A stretch of 64,000 nt of DNA from Pogonophryne albipinna. Its lineage: Eukaryota; Chordata; Actinopteri; Perciformes; Artedidraconidae. The notes beneath the pieces were generated by a model. It was not told the origin of the DNA and made no database searches. It saw only the letters and a list, made by a program, of their open reading frames with translations. The stretch is taken from positions 8,734,441 to 8,798,440 of the forward strand of contig CM053253.1 in the NCBI GenBank assembly GCA_028583405.1, given 5' to 3'. The number at the start of each line of letters is the position of its first letter. The first letter of the stretch is position 1. Positions 22,371 through 35,802 of this stretch are shown here, piece by piece. A program made the translations under genes and the position numbers.

Positions 22371-25315
22371 AGTGCGTGAAAATATCTGGACAATTTAATT
22401 AAATGTTACTCGTGTCAAGGTCTTTATTATTTATAAGTGTTGGAACATCTTTTAATCATTTGTAGCTGTGGCACCATAACATCCAGATGTCGGATATAGA
22501 CCAAACTACTGGCCAGTGTGCGATTACATGTGCTGCAAATTCTCATGGTACCCAGAGGATTATGTAGCCTTTCTTGTAAGGACAGATCTTCCAACGCTTT
22601 CGATCATGAGAATGTAGCTAAAAAATATGTTCTGTACTTTAGATTTGTCGCTGACATGTATAATTTTTGGATTATAATCTCTGATAGATGTGTTGAACTT
22701 TTCTCTTACACCATCAGGCAAAAGTATCCAATTGTACACAATAAATATGTATAATGGGAAGAGTTCAATGAAATTCAACTACTGTAGCAATTTCATGCTA
22801 ACCTGAAGAAAAACTGATCTAGTTATTGATACTCAGAGGGAGAGAGAGAGAGAAGTCAGTCCTTTGGCTCAATGTGACGTGATCTGCCAAAATCAATCGC
22901 ATTGTAACTTGGGTGTAGTTCTACTCTTAACATCACGATCATGGTTAACAGATAACATTTGCTGGATTATTTTTCACATCTTGCTCGTACAATATACCTG
23001 CTGTAAGAGCTCCCAACAACACAGCCCCGATGCCATATTAAATCTGTTTTGATTCAGAATTCCACATATCCCACAGATCGGCTGCTCCCTTAACGTCTGT
23101 AGAGGCTTTTAAGATGGAGTTTACCTCAGCGCTAGACTGGCTGACAGCTCATCAACATGAGTGACAAGTGTTGGGAATGAAACAGGACCGAGGGGACAAA
23201 AGCAGAAGAGAATACATGTTCTGCCACAGGTTGACAAGAGGCAAATTGTGAAGATGATTTACTTCACGAATCCTGCATTTCATAAGCATTACACCAGGAG
23301 TGGGTTTCATGAATTAATGTTACCCCTGCAAAATGGAAAAGCTTAAATTGGCAGCACATTTACAAAACAAGGGTACACGTACAAACATCAAAACAATGTA
23401 AGCTGCAGGCAGTGTGAGGCATGGATTGATTTTACTGGCAATTGCTGATCAGATTAATATCAATCAACCTCGAAAGCAAAGGTAATAATATATTAGCCCT
23501 TAAGCTTCCAGTACACTAAGCACTAAGCACTGTAGTCAAGACTTAATTTTTAATGTCAAATGATTTATGGTGGGCAGAGAAAACAAAGAAGAACACAAAC
23601 CAAGGAGCAAGAGGTTGAGAGATGTGTGGGTGAATGGTTTGATAAAAAGTAAATAAATAAAATGCTGGTTTTAAACCTGCTAAAACACTTTAATGCAGAG
23701 GAAAACAATGAGCTTAACTGCGTTACTAGTGTCACTAGTCTCAGAAACTTGACCTGAATGGCTATCTGATAGTCATTGTCATCTATAGCTTTTCATGATA
23801 TGTTATGCAATTTGAATACCTTGTAGATGAAAGATGCTACATGAATCAACTAGCCTTGCATTTTCTTACATAATCTACCCTGTCTGTAGACCTCCGCCTA
23901 CCTCTTCAGAGTTATAGGTTAAATCTTCAATTAGTCATAAGATACACATTGCGCACCAAGGCTATCAACAGCTTTGTATTACACAAACTTTTGTATGTAT
24001 TTCTTCATGCAGTCTGTATTACTAAAGGGTGAAATTAAGGGCAGGTACTGTATACAAGCACTGGGAGATCATTAACAATCAAATAATGGCGTATACAATA
24101 TAGCTGACACTGAACTCTGGAAAAAGTTTAGTTAATAAATGGAAAGAAACAAAGTAAAATGTAATTCTTAAAACCATGTCCATGATGACTACTACTGAGC
24201 CAAATGGCAAAAACATCAGCCTGTTATACACTTAAAAGGCATTTATTCCTTAAGTGACAGTATATGATGTGAAGATCCCATCACATCACATAACAATATG
24301 TATTTGAGTTAATTGCACTTCTATTTACTCATATAAACCATAACAAATCCAACTGGCAGGTCATATTGTGAAATGCTGCTCGTTTTGAACAATGATTGTG
24401 TTTGCTTTGATTGTGGTGACTGTCATGAAACCAGGCATTAAGACAGACAAAAACAGAAAGAGAATAAAGATTATAATGTCTGCTGGTTGTAAACACGCCT
24501 CCAGGAAAAAGAACTGAAATAGATGAAATAGGAGCAAAAGATGAGGGTGGTGGAGACAAGAAGAGAGAAAGAAGAGAGCAGGGTGGAGAGAAGACACAGT
24601 AATTGTCAGAAGGCCTAAAGCCTGGAGGTGCAGCTTGTTACTTCTGCGTTGGTGCTAAATTTGACTGGGATGCCTCAATATCCAAACTGATTAGCATACA
24701 CAGTAAAGGCACACACATATATTTGGCGAATTGGCATAGGGAGCCTGTGTGGATACCTTGGTGGAGTGATTCAACTTCAAAGATTTGCTATGTTTCACAC
24801 TTTCTCTCTAATTAGGATATGTTGAGGCTGAAATGCACTGTGGACAGGCCTGGAGGAATCAAAGCAAACCAGACCGACTGAAAAAAAGGACTGTACCATG
24901 TCCAAACATAGCCTAATTTCCCTATATTTGAACCCATCTTGTTATCCATTGTTCACCAGCGCCTTCATCAACCAGGAATTCTTGTGCTGCTCATGCATGG
25001 CCTTCAATATACCTTGATCTATTTGCGTTTTAAGTTTGACCCTTTGTGCTTTCCATAGCTGGGTAGTATAGGTAAAACAGTGAAACAAGAATATAACAGC
25101 TTACAGTTGTTTACTGTTTTCCACAGAGCAGTATCACTGTCGTCTACGGTCGTACTCCAAAAAAAGAATTTTGGAAATATACAATTGTTCCTTTTATAGG
25201 TAACGTTTTAAATTCTTAAATATGAATAAACTCTGGTGTTTTTTTTAATTGAACCGCAGAAGTGTTGTTGACAGCAAAAGAGATTAAGGGGAAAGGAATA
25301 AGGATAAATTATCAG
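22371..25315. other. Non-coding stretch, no gene seen
   Basis: About 3 kb of AT-rich sequence. Frames of at most about 78 codons, none with a recognisable motif. Confidence 0.5.
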
Positions 25316-25319
25316 TCAA

Positions 25320-25610
25320 ATCAAAGTCAACTTTATTGTCAATCTCAAAATATGTTTGTACACAGTCCCGAGGTATAAAAAAACTCACACATTAAAGTGC
25401 AAGAAAACTTAATAATAAAAAAAAAACACAAAATAACCGTTTAAGTAAGCAGGATATATATAAAAAAGATGATAAAAAAAGACAGAATCATGCAAAAATG
25501 TTCCATAGCAGCAGGATATATATAAAAGAGAAGATGTACATAGTGCAAAAATGTTGCTGCTTCTGAAGTGAAAAATAGTCAAGAGACAAAGCGAGAACAA
25601 AAACTAAGAG
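25320..25610 (-). repeat. LINE-tail-like repeat with internal duplication
   Basis: Begins AAATCAAAGTCAACTTTATTGTC, a common antisense 3' tail in fish. The word GCAGGATATATATAAAA occurs twice about 62 bp apart (near 25450 and 25512), each followed by similar A-rich DNA. Confidence 0.55.
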
Positions 25611-25619
25611 CCTGTTTTA

Positions 25620-28330
25620 TTTCTGATGATCATTTTATTTGTATTGCATCTCAAGTAGGATGATTTTGAAAGGAAAGGCTTGGGTGTATTTTTTCTCCCA
25701 AGAGTAAAAGCTTTGAAAACATTAGATGGAACGTATTGAAAATGGTTTCATGCTACTAAACTCTGATAGGATGGTGTTGCAGAGGGAACAAAATTGTAAA
25801 GGGACAAAACGTTGGTGTTGTTACTGGCAGCTGTTATTACAATATAATCTAGAATAGCACTAAAGAAGAACAGAACTCCAGCAAGGGTAATGGTGCATTC
25901 GGAAAGTTGTTCCTCAGACTTTGATGTTCATGAGCTTTGAGTCATTATGTGGAACCGCTAGAAAGACGTGCTTTATTTAAGAGCCATCAACGTTTGCCAT
26001 GTTTCTGCGTGATATGTCCATAACTTGCAAAGTCATATAAGATAAAGTTGACTTTTACTTTTTTGACTTTGATATCAAAACGATTGCTCGAGATGTTGTT
26101 TTTGGGGCGTTTCAGATTACTCAGACATGACCTTTACTCTTTTACCCTTCATATATTCACAGCACTTGAGTCTTTGTTGGATTGGTAGGTATCCAAACCC
26201 AAGATAAATAATACATTAATACATAAATAAAATGTGTTTATAGATAATTGTTGGCTGACTACACCAAAAAGTTAACTCCTTTACTAAACAGGATGTAAAT
26301 AATGTTCGCGATGTAAGACGCCCAGACCATTTCTTTAAGCAAAATAACCAAAACAGACCCGCTCAATTTTCTGTTGCCTCCAGCAGATCTGGGAAGAAAA
26401 GGTGAAAAAAGGGCCACAACCAAATTGGCATATATGACAATGAGCAGTATGAGACATCAAGAGAGAAGGAGACGTGTTGAGGTGAAAAGCTGACCCGGGA
26501 CAATTTAGTGAATTGTTTTGGACAGCTCTCAGACGGCTGTAAAACAATCTCCTGGCTCTTCATGTCTCCCAATCACTTTTCATTCTGTCTGATGAGATTT
26601 GGATTGATGATGACAAGCAGGGTTATTAAAACCAAACCCCAACGTTTCCCGATTGTCCATAACACTCCTGACAATAAACACCAACGGCTGTTCATCTGTT
26701 TGTGTTGTGGGCGGGGTTACGTTGCAGAAGATACTAAAGAAAAGAGTCAAGTGAGGACAAGACAAAGAAAGGATCCTTTAAAATGATTTTCTTTTCTGTT
26801 TTCCCTGGGTTTGGGTTAGAATTAGGGTTGGGGTTAGGGTCTGGGGTTAATAGCATGTGTGACTGTTGAATTATCAGGATTAAGGCATATTTATGACAGG
26901 AGAAGTGAGGCAATGAAGATGAGGAGGCACGGCGACAATATGATGATACAAAGAGAATTGAGTGTGAAAGAAAATGGCATTCTCGAATCCAATCTCAATG
27001 TTGTCAATGTCAAAGTTTTACCTCCAAAGAAACTGATTCCAATTGTGTTGAAGATAAGAGAGCAGACATGAAGAACACACACAAAAGCACTCAACAATAA
27101 ATGAAAAGCGACTTTCACGGAATGAAAACTGAGAGAGAAGGACCATGTGCGGTAATAATGGGGATAAAAGAGTCATGGTAGAAAATATGACAACAGACGG
27201 AAAATGACAAAGACGCTCAGCATCATTCAGAACGTCATTCTTCTATGGCATCCATACAGATACAGGTCCACAGATCACCACCCACATCCGTGTTTTAGTT
27301 GTCTTTGTAGAAATATGAAGAAAGAGGGAAACTGTTTATATGTGAAAGTAAAAAGGCATTTTTGTGGGACATCTAATTGTAATATTTAACAGACATACAG
27401 CGTTTCCTGCTTCTTTATGTCAAAATGATAACCATGATATGTTTGAACATTTGATTAAAGCTGCAGTATAACATCGGCCCAGAAACAGCTTTCCATGAGA
27501 CAGCGTTTTCAGATAGTGGTGTACTAAATGTGCTTTTCGCTATATCAGACCTAAAGTAAATGACTGTTTGACATTTTACTGTCACTTTAAAGCTCTGTGA
27601 AATGTGCTTCACATTTACACATAATTGTTTTTCAATTAACAAATGATGAAACGGCAGGTAATTTAGTTGAGAGAAGCACTCATCTATCATTTCCAGCATT
27701 GTAAGCACTCTCAACAGCTTCATGAATAGTCAACCCCACACACTGTAAGCCACCTCAACACAATTCATTCAAAAGGCAAGGGCAAGGTCTTCAATGACAT
27801 GTGTTTTTTTCATCTGATTACTCTGTGGGTTCTCTTTTATCTAATTTTCACTCTGGCAATTGTGTTATACTGTCAGCGAGGTCTCAGTATACATGTGTTC
27901 AGCAGGCCTCATTATGATGTGTGGGCCAACCATTTAATGCACTTTAGTTTGAACCATCTCTAACCTAAAACATGGACTTGAGTTGTCCAAAAGAATGGTG
28001 ATGCACTGAGGATAAAAACATGCACGAATAATGCTGTGGCCCTAATAAAAAAAGATGTTGAACTTTTTGCAAAAACAAATGTGTCAGAGCTTGTCATTTA
28101 GTTTGTTCTGGTGTGATGATATAAATGGAATCTTCATTTCTTTTGGATAAGTGCAACTTTACAGAGCAAACATGTTGATGCTTCGAAAACTAGATTAAAG
28201 ACCAAATAAAGAGCATAAATGAACGATTAAATAACATCAATCATCTTCAATAGGCATCAGATATTATTTGAAACAAGTTCCAAAACTGTGATAATGAAAA
28301 TTGCTTTCACACAAGGCTACCATGTGAGTA
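25620..28330. other. Non-coding stretch with a short telomere-like run
   Basis: No gene seen. At 26808-26848 there are six degenerate copies of GGGTTAG-like words; the run is too short and impure to call an interstitial telomere. Confidence 0.5.
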
Positions 28331-29548
28331 TGCTCACTGCAGAGATGTTCACAAGTCTTTTTTTGCAAGTCCAAGTCAAGTCTCAAGTCTTTGGTCACGA
28401 GTCCAAGTCAAGTCTCAAGTCTTTGTGGGGTGAGACTTGATCAAGTCTCAAGTCTTTGGTCACGAGTCCAAGTCAAGTCTCAAGTCTCTAAAAAATAAAA
28501 GTCTCATGTCTCTTCTGGTTGTAATAAGCCTTATATTGTCTGCTGCTATCCAGTCTGTTAAGAATACTGCACAGCTATATCTAAGAAATTCAAAGCATTT
28601 ACTGTATTATTATCACTCCTATATCTATTAGCATACAGTATCAGTACTGATTAGTTGTTTGTTATATGATCACTTTAAACAGGCTATTGCAATGCAATAT
28701 GAGGAAAAACATCACACTTTAGCTAAATGCAAACAACTTATAAGCAAAACACTTCAGAATCAGAAATCAGTATCACAAATACTTTATTAATCCCCCGCAG
28801 AGAAACTGTTAAAAGTAAACATTTGTTCTGTGCCATTTGCAACTAAAAAACTATTGCTGCAATATTATCTGAAATATACTGAACTGGTGATATTAAAACA
28901 TGACCTGTTCCAAAAGAGATATCTACCATTAACACCATTTACCAGCCAAATGCTGGTAAATCATCAAGTGGCTGGTTCTGTATGTTGCACGCACCAGCCA
29001 AAAATAACAATGGCAATCTATTGAGAGGCTGATAAAATGTCAACATTCACTAGGCTAGCCATTTGGCCAGTGGACAACAATGTTAAAATTTGACCTCTGC
29101 AACCGTATTGTTTAATTACACTGGGTCTCTAATTACATCTTTTAAGTCTACTATAAATAAACATATTCCTCTATCCTCTCACTCAAACCCAGTGTAATGG
29201 TAACCTGATAAACCTGTAACATTAACGTTACGTGGTCAACAATAAACCTGTAACCTGCCTATAAACCGACAGATGTATTTATGTATGTAACTATGTATTT
29301 TTCTACGTTTAACGTTAGCCAGTAGATGGTGGCAGCGGAACGTAATGATTACCGTTACCGACCTTTTGTATGTCATGTCAAGAGTTGGATGTCAACGCCA
29401 CTCAACGCAAACAAGTGTGACAAGCAAACATTCACTCATCTTTTCAAATATTCAGTTACAAAGCTAGTAGCAAGCTAAGTTAACATTACATAGCTGATGC
29501 TGAGCTAAACATGTTTGCTAACCGTCCATATGCGTTAATGTGACTGAC

Positions 29549-29733
29549 CTCTCCGGGTGAGTTTTCAAGTGCCTGATGAAATTTGACGTTGTTGCACCAG
29601 CATCCTTGATTTTAATATTGCAGACTTTGCAGTGTGCGCTCCTTTTGTTGGTGCCGCCGGCGTTTTGTTCGAAGTTTTTATAGTTGAACCTAATTACAAG
29701 CGGTACAGCTGCAGGTGTGCCACCGGTCGCCAT
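29549..29733 (-). pseudogene. BED zinc-finger exon of a hAT transposase
   Basis: The frame starts MATGGTPAAVPLVIRFNY and contains a BED-type finger: HCKVCNIKIKDAG then NFIRHLKTHPE (C-x2-C, H-x4-H; about residues 34-60). It ends at a splice donor, GGAGAG|GTCAGT, with the last exon base at 29549. BED fingers bind DNA at the N-terminus of many hAT transposases. No downstream catalytic exon was found inside the element, so this is a remnant. The start codon lies just inside the element, with GC-rich sequence around it. Confidence 0.8.
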
Positions 29734-29758
29734 GGTGTTACCATGATGTTAATGTTAA

Positions 29759-30045
29759 AGGTGCGGTAGGTAAGTTTGAGAAACCGGCTCGAGATACACT
29801 TTTTGTTATATTCCATGGAATGCTCTTAACATCCCGATAGCCGGCCCGGCTAAAGTAACTGGATGGCCTGCCTGCCTGTCAGCCTTCCATCGGGGCACAA
29901 ACTTATCTCGTGCCCTCATTGGTCATGTGCGCGTTCGTGTGTGTTGGAGGAGGGGCTCTGTGAGGAAGTAGCAGATTTTCTCCGGTTGTGTATTTTCAAA
30001 TTCTAGCGATCTCGAGCCGGTTTCTCAAACGTACCTACCCCACCT
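29759..30045. mobile_element. TTAA-flanked MITE nested in the hAT element
   Basis: Inverted ends of about 38 bp (AGGTGCGGTAGGTAAG... and ...TACCTACCCCACCT), sharing GTTTGAGAAACCGGCTCGAG. Bounded by TTAA on both sides (29755-29758, 30046-30049), the target of piggyBac- and Kolobok-type transposons. Non-coding interior of about 287 bp. Confidence 0.85.
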
Positions 30046-30222
30046 TTAACACGCCAAAAATAGAAAACACAATGATTGTTCACAAGTCCCAAAACACGAG
30101 TCCAAGTCGAGTCCCAAGTCTTTTGAGCAGGAGTCCAAGTCAAGTCTGAAGTCTCTGTGTGTGCGACTTAAGTGCGACTCGAGTCCGAGTCACAAACTCG
30201 AGTCCCCATCTCTGGCTCACTG

Positions 30223-31348
30223 CATGGTGCCATCCATCAAACTACAAAGCTGTGAGCATCGAGAAACATTTCAGATTCAGGAGAACTGCCTGTAATAAAA
30301 ACAACTGTTTCTTCAAGTTTCTTTTGTAAATCAAAGAGTACAATTATGTTTGGTTTTGTAGCTGTGTTTAAAAAGCTGCCTTTTCTGCTAACTAGTTTGT
30401 CTTAACAATGGCAACGAGTTAATGCACATTCATACGACATTCATTCTTCTTCAGTCACGGCAATTGCAACACAAGGGACCGCAGATATGCTGTAACAAGG
30501 TGTTTAGCACTGACGGTCAAATTATCCAGGATAAATGGCATGGATGCACCCAACACACTCACTTAGAGCCTTGCTCCGCTGCAACATAGGTACACACACA
30601 TTGATATCCTGAAAGGGACCACACTTCTGGGGACTGTCAACCCTCCAGGAGACTCCCTGTCTCCCACAGTAACTCCTCATGGCCGGTTAGCTCTGATTAC
30701 CAGTAGAGCGGTGGCACTTACTTAGAAGCAAAGAGGCGCCACCTCCTACAGTTGTTGATGTACTCTTCTCTGCCACATTTTTTAAATGTGCTAAGAGGGT
30801 GTGAAGGCTCTAAGGTATTCTCTCGAAAGCACATGAGCAATCTGTGAGAAATGAGACCTTGAAAGTGAAATTTGGATGGAGGGAAATACAGCATATTGCA
30901 GAGAGAAGCACCTTTGTGATTTGGACAAAATATGTGTAACATGTTTCATTCGCCCATTAGGAATAACATATCTCAAAACTTCCAATAAACCAAATGTGAA
31001 CAATCTGAGCGTAATGTGTTCACAGAGACTCACAACCTACAGTACGCAACGGCATGTTACAGGGCTGCAGCAGCACCTACATACATCATCTAATATGAGT
31101 GTCAGTCTTTTGGCAGTTAGATTGACTAACTGCCAGGTCACTGTTGACAATGTGGGATTTCTGAGTTGACATACACACACATAGCTTATTAGAAAGCTGC
31201 CTGGCGTGAGAAAATTATGCTAAAGCTCAAGGAGCCCTTGTTGTTGTTATTGTATTGATGGATGCCAGCCGAAGCAGCATGAATCCCTTGAGACCAAAAC
31301 ACGCTGCAATTAAATACGCAGGCCTGCCAACGCAAGAAAGCCCCTGCT
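30223..31348. other. Non-coding stretch, no gene seen
   Basis: Contains one copy of a local duplication (30851-30996) and otherwise unrecognised sequence. Confidence 0.45.
30851..30996 (+). repeat. Local duplication, copy 1 (copy 2 at 32948-33095)
   Basis: From AAATGAGACCTTGAA to CCAAATGTGAAC the two copies agree closely in the same orientation, 2.1 kb apart. Copy 1 has an extra GTGAAATTTGGAT-like stretch and lacks the TGCCACTGAATT segment of copy 2. Confidence 0.88.
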
Positions 31349-31349
31349 C

Positions 31350-31459
<110 letters not shown>

Positions 31460-31913
31460 TTCATTTGCATACCGACAGCCACACACACATCATGTATGGT
31501 GGGGGAGATGTAAACACACAAACACTAATTTGTCTATACGGTCACAGTTTTTCCAAATGAGGAGGTGGAGAGAAAATTGGAGGGTGAAAGAGGAAGAGAG
31601 GAGAATAAAGGAAGACATTTTGAAATGAGTCGAGGAATACAAGAAGAGAGGTGAGAGGTAAGATGAGATGAAGAACAATAAGATCAATTCAAGAATATAT
31701 GAAAGCAGAACAGATGACACAATTTGTATAACAAAGGTATGTGAAGGTTTTGAAGCATAGAGGAGACACACAAAAATGCAGTGGCTTTTCATGAATGTTT
31801 AATCTGTAGGTGGTGGTCATTCAGGCAGATTTCCTGCAGGAAGTATTTAACTGAGAGTGTGTGTGTGTCTGTGTGTGTGTGTGCGTGCGAGTTGGCTTTC
31901 CTGCATGTGAACC

Positions 31914-32206
31914 TTAATTAAATGTGACCCTTTGTGCAGTTTGATTATATTTTATGTGGGTGTGTTTGCATTTTAATTAGCTTTGTGTCTTACGGTGATT
32001 ATCAAAGGTGGCGGTGGTTCCTGAGGTATTAAGACTATGCTAACAGACTGCTTGGCTTTGTATCCAGAGGGAAACAAGCTTTTTCCTCATTGGCTTGGAC
32101 CAGAAAGCTTTCATTTATGTTACCTTTACTATACATACTGTATGTGACTCCAATAACAAAACACTCCTGGTTTGTGTATTTTGTGAAATCTCCGGGGGCT
32201 GCTTTG
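31914..32206 (+). repeat. Inverted duplication, copy A (copy B at 42311-42609)
   Basis: About 293 bp from TTAATTAAATGTGACCC to GGGGGCTGCTTTG matches the reverse complement of 42311-42609 with few differences (for example a 4-base CCAC insertion in copy B). A TG/CA microsatellite sits next to the same edge of both copies. No coding potential or terminal repeat recognised. Confidence 0.92.
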
Positions 32207-32553
32207 ACCCTGAGATCCAGGTGTGTGATGATAGGAAAATGTGCTTTGCGCTGATGAAATGGTGATAACTATATTTAGAAACATCAATTAGCTGTATTTT
32301 GCTATTTTAAAAGATCTATAGGCACGTAAGTGAACATTAAATCCTTCTAAGAGTACTCTGGTGTTGTTGCCATGGTACCATTGGTGATGTCACAATGTTA
32401 AATAGCCCTCCATCATAAAAAACGGACAGAAATATGATTTACTATGGTTGTAATAATACAATATTAAAACTGACTACTCGTAACATTTTATTAAATAATT
32501 AAAAAGAGTCCTGTGTTTTTAAGTTGAAGAATTCTGCGATTGCCATAAAATGA

Positions 32554-32947
32554 TGTCAGGATTGGGGGAAATAGGACCCAAATGCAGTAAAACAGATCAA
32601 AGGTCTAGTAACAAAAAGCGAGCTTTAATAAAAAAAAGCTGATGACAAAGAAAAAACAACTTAACATCAGCAAACCGGGGAGCACGAGAAACAGGAACAA
32701 ACTTAAAGACAGGAACAGGCAGGTAACATGGACGAGAAAGACGACGATCAAACATGGAGCAAAAGGGAAGACAAGATTAAATACACAGCAGGGTAATCAC
32801 AGGACAAGACACAGCTGGGGAGGGGAGGCAGAAACACAACAGGTGAACACAATGAGACACAGGAGGGCAGAGACAGGAAGTAAGACCAGACAAGATACAA
32901 GAAGGGAAACATTTCTTTTTTTAATGAAAAATAGCCAGGCCGTGGCA
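32554..32947 (-). mobile_element. Solo LTR (gypsy-like)
   Basis: Starts TGTCAGGATTGGGGG and ends CCGTGGCA (TG...CA), with an exact 5-bp duplication AATGA at 32549-32553 and 32948-32952. Internal composition (GGACCCAAATGCAG, AGAGCTTTAATAAA-like, CACAACAGGTGAACACAA) is that of fish gypsy LTRs read in antisense. It inserted precisely at the left edge of copy 2 of the local duplication. Confidence 0.8.
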
Positions 32948-33095
32948 AATGAGACCTTGAAGGGGGGAAATACAGCATATTGCAGAGAGAAGCACCTGCC
33001 ACTGAATTTGTGATTTGGACAAAAGATGTGTAACATGTTTCATTCGCCCATTAGGAATAACATATCTCAAAACTTCCAATACACCAAATGTGAAC
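32948..33095 (+). repeat. Local duplication, copy 2 (copy 1 at 30851-30996)
   Basis: See copy 1. The homology begins inside the solo LTR's target duplication, so before LTR insertion it extended slightly further left. Confidence 0.85.
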
Positions 33096-33099
33096 ATAT

Positions 33100-34325
33100 G
33101 TTTTAATATTTATAACGCTTAGAACGTCACATGAACTTGGTTCCTATATCCTTGGAGACACCACAATTCATCAACAATTCAAAGCAAGTTTTCTGTCATT
33201 GGGTTATATAACACAGGATGGTCTGACAAAGCTTGTGTGATGTGTGTTTTTGAATCCTCAGCTCATCATTTATTTAAAGGTCAGATGTTGAGGTTTGCAA
33301 ATGGTTACCAAAGAAAAACTTGATGCACATTTGGATTTACTTTGCAATTCTCCATTTACAGATCCACTTCTTGGGGATTTACTGATCCCTCTGGAGGGAA
33401 CACAGGGATGTTAGCCTTTGCAGATCATTTACGTGCACAATAACCTATAGAACACACTGCAGGGAAAGGGAAACCCACAAAAGCATAACTGGGCCTCTTT
33501 AAGCTCCTTCAATGTTCTGTCTATCTATTTCAAATGCCTTTGAAATAAAAAACATTCGAACATCGCAGAGAACATTTCAAGCCTGCTTTGTTTCCAGGAA
33601 ACTGTGCTCTTACATTCCACGTCACTGTGACAGGAGACACACTACTGTGCCAAACTCACTTAGCAGTCACATGATGATCACTGAGCTCTCCTGAGCCCTC
33701 AAAGGTTGATCTGGTTTCATAGTGAGCCAGTAAAGTGAAATTGAAAGAGATAATGAGGCAGATACAGAATTAATGAAGGGAGAGAAAAGCAAGATGAATT
33801 AGGAAAGGGTGAATAAGGATAACAGCCATTGCTTACCTCCAAGCAACAATAGAAACTGAAAGCTTTGATTTCATTTATGTCTAACAATTATTAAAAAACA
33901 AAATGTTTCCATTCATAATTCAATAAATATTGATGTGAACACATTAGTTAAATGAATGACCTACAGTCATCACCATAGCACCGTTCCAAAGAAGATTGGA
34001 CTGAAGCGATCTCTTTCCCCCCATCAGGGAGGTAATGTGATTTCATTCATCGTGTGAACTACACACTTTCTGCTGCTCCAATAATTGAAGTCCTATCCAG
34101 ACAGACCCCTTGGATTTTAAGGAGCATCTCTACATATTGATTTGTGGAGTGCTCTGTTTCCTGTTTTCCTGAACACTTTGGCAATCAGCTTTGTTCCTGC
34201 GTGGTGAAAAGGAAATCAATTGAACCGGTTTGACAAAGTACACACACAGTCCCAATGTGTTACATTGTGTCTATACTGTATGTCTCTTCCCAGTAAGGAT
34301 GATTGGCTTTAACCAACAAACACAT
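33100..34325. other. Non-coding stretch, no gene seen
   Basis: AT-rich, short frames only. Confidence 0.5.
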
Positions 34326-34327
34326 AA

Positions 34328-34890
34328 TCAATCAATCAATGATTATTTATATAGCCCAATATCACAAATGTTACATTTGTCTCAGTGGTCTTCACAGTGT
34401 GTACAGAATATCAGTATGACAATACGACACCCTCTATCCTTAGACCCTCACATCGTACAAGGAAAAACTTCCAGAGAAAACCCACAGTTTAAAGGGAAAA
34501 ATGGGAGAAACCTCAGGGAGAGCAACAGAGGAGGGATCCCTCTCCCAGGACGGACAGACGTGCAATAGATGCCGTGTGTAAATCGAAAAGATAATACATT
34601 TACAACATAGGTAGACCAAACGTTTGGAAATGCATGTGTCTATAATAAGAAGATGAATCTTGTGGGAGCCATCAGGGAAGTAGTATGGTGAGAGTCTGGC
34701 AGGACCACAGAGACAGGTTCAGCCACGACTCGAAGTCCAGGACTCAGATCCAGTACTCAGGATAGAGGATCCAGGACACACGACCACAGCAACAGGATTA
34801 GCCTCGACTCAGGATCCGGGCGTATATATGGACACAAAAAAGAGATTTGGGGGAAGCTGGGTTAATCGGAACATGAGAGTACACAGGTAC
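34328..34890 (-). repeat. 5'-truncated LINE 3' end (same family as 1.6 and 52.4 kb)
   Basis: (AATC)n followed by TTATATAGCCCAATATCAC and the same 3' UTR blocks as the copies at 1560-2030 and 52589-53176. It extends further than the first copy: TATATATGGACACAAAAAAG and GGGTTAATCGGAACATGAG match the reverse complement of about 52690-52750. A G/C run near 34917 marks the approximate limit. Confidence 0.85.
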
Positions 34891-34899
34891 AAACAGCCA

Positions 34900-35795
34900 G
34901 AAAGACGGAGTAAGGTGCCCCCCCCCCAACAGTCCAAGCCTATAGCAGCTAAACTAACGTGTCTACATACATGCACTCCCTTAGGATAGGTTGAGGGAAA
35001 AGGGTAGCAAGTAAGAAATAGGAAACAGAGGTGGAGAGGCACACGCAGGGAGAAAGGTCCCCACTGGAATAATAATAATGGATAATTAAACACCCTACAA
35101 AAATGTATAAAATATAAAAAATAGAAATTTGTCAAGAAATAGGCATGAGTATTAAAGGTATTTAAAACATGCATCATTAACATGATAACATGTTTGTTGC
35201 CTTAGGAATATGGCATTAAATTATTATTTTATGACATTTTAATCTTAATCCAAGCTTCAGTAGAGGCTACGCATATTTAAAAAAAGGTATATCTTGAAAT
35301 GCAATTGCCCGATTATTCAAGCAGCCCATAGGGAAAACTTGCTCCAAATGGCCAGTCCAACTATAAGTGCCGGAGTCATGTCGTGAAAGTAATGCCTAGG
35401 TGTATTGTTGTCAAACTATTTGTGGTAAAAGTAAACCCTAAGGATGCCTTTATTGGTCATACACACCTAACTATCGAATAAATGTGTGCATTGTGTTGTT
35501 AAATATTGTATTTCCTTCCTAACCTCAGGAGTCAGACTCCTGAGGTTTCCTGGGCCAACCTGACACAGGAAACTCTCTCAGCGTAGCTAACAAGCTAGCC
35601 AAGTGCGGCAGCTTTGTTATGTAAACAAAGACAGTATCCACTCCTCCTTGTTAACCAGGAAGGCTAACAGGTCCCTCAACACCTTGACAACTACATATAT
35701 AAAGACGAGCCACTGGACTGTATTTACTCTGCCACAATAGGATAGACATAGACAAAACTATAAATGATTAGCGCAGGGTTAGAAAAGTCATCACA
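34900..35795. other. Non-coding stretch with a short perfect palindrome
   Basis: CCTCAGGAGTC-A-GACTCCTGAGG at about 35524-35546 is a perfect 11-bp-armed hairpin. Otherwise nothing recognised. Confidence 0.5.
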
Positions 35796-35802
35796 AGATA
35801 AG

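Larger units (their letters stand above)
28340..30214. mobile_element. hAT-type element with CAGAGATG termini and a surviving BED exon
   Basis: Termini are CAGAGATGTTCAC and CCCCATCTCTG, flanked by an exact 8-bp duplication GCTCACTG (28332-28339, 30215-30222). Both ends contain degenerate AAGTCNAAGTCTCAAGTC words, resembling the hAT MITE at 5764-7058, so the two families are probably related. Inside are a BED zinc-finger exon (minus strand), a LINE tail (ACTTTATTAATCCCCC near 28783-28799) and a nested TTAA MITE. The DDE catalytic part of the transposase is missing, so the element is non-autonomous. Confidence 0.9.

Noticed and set aside
26808..26848. Interstitial telomere repeat
   Set aside because: About six impure GGGTTAG-like words; too short and irregular.
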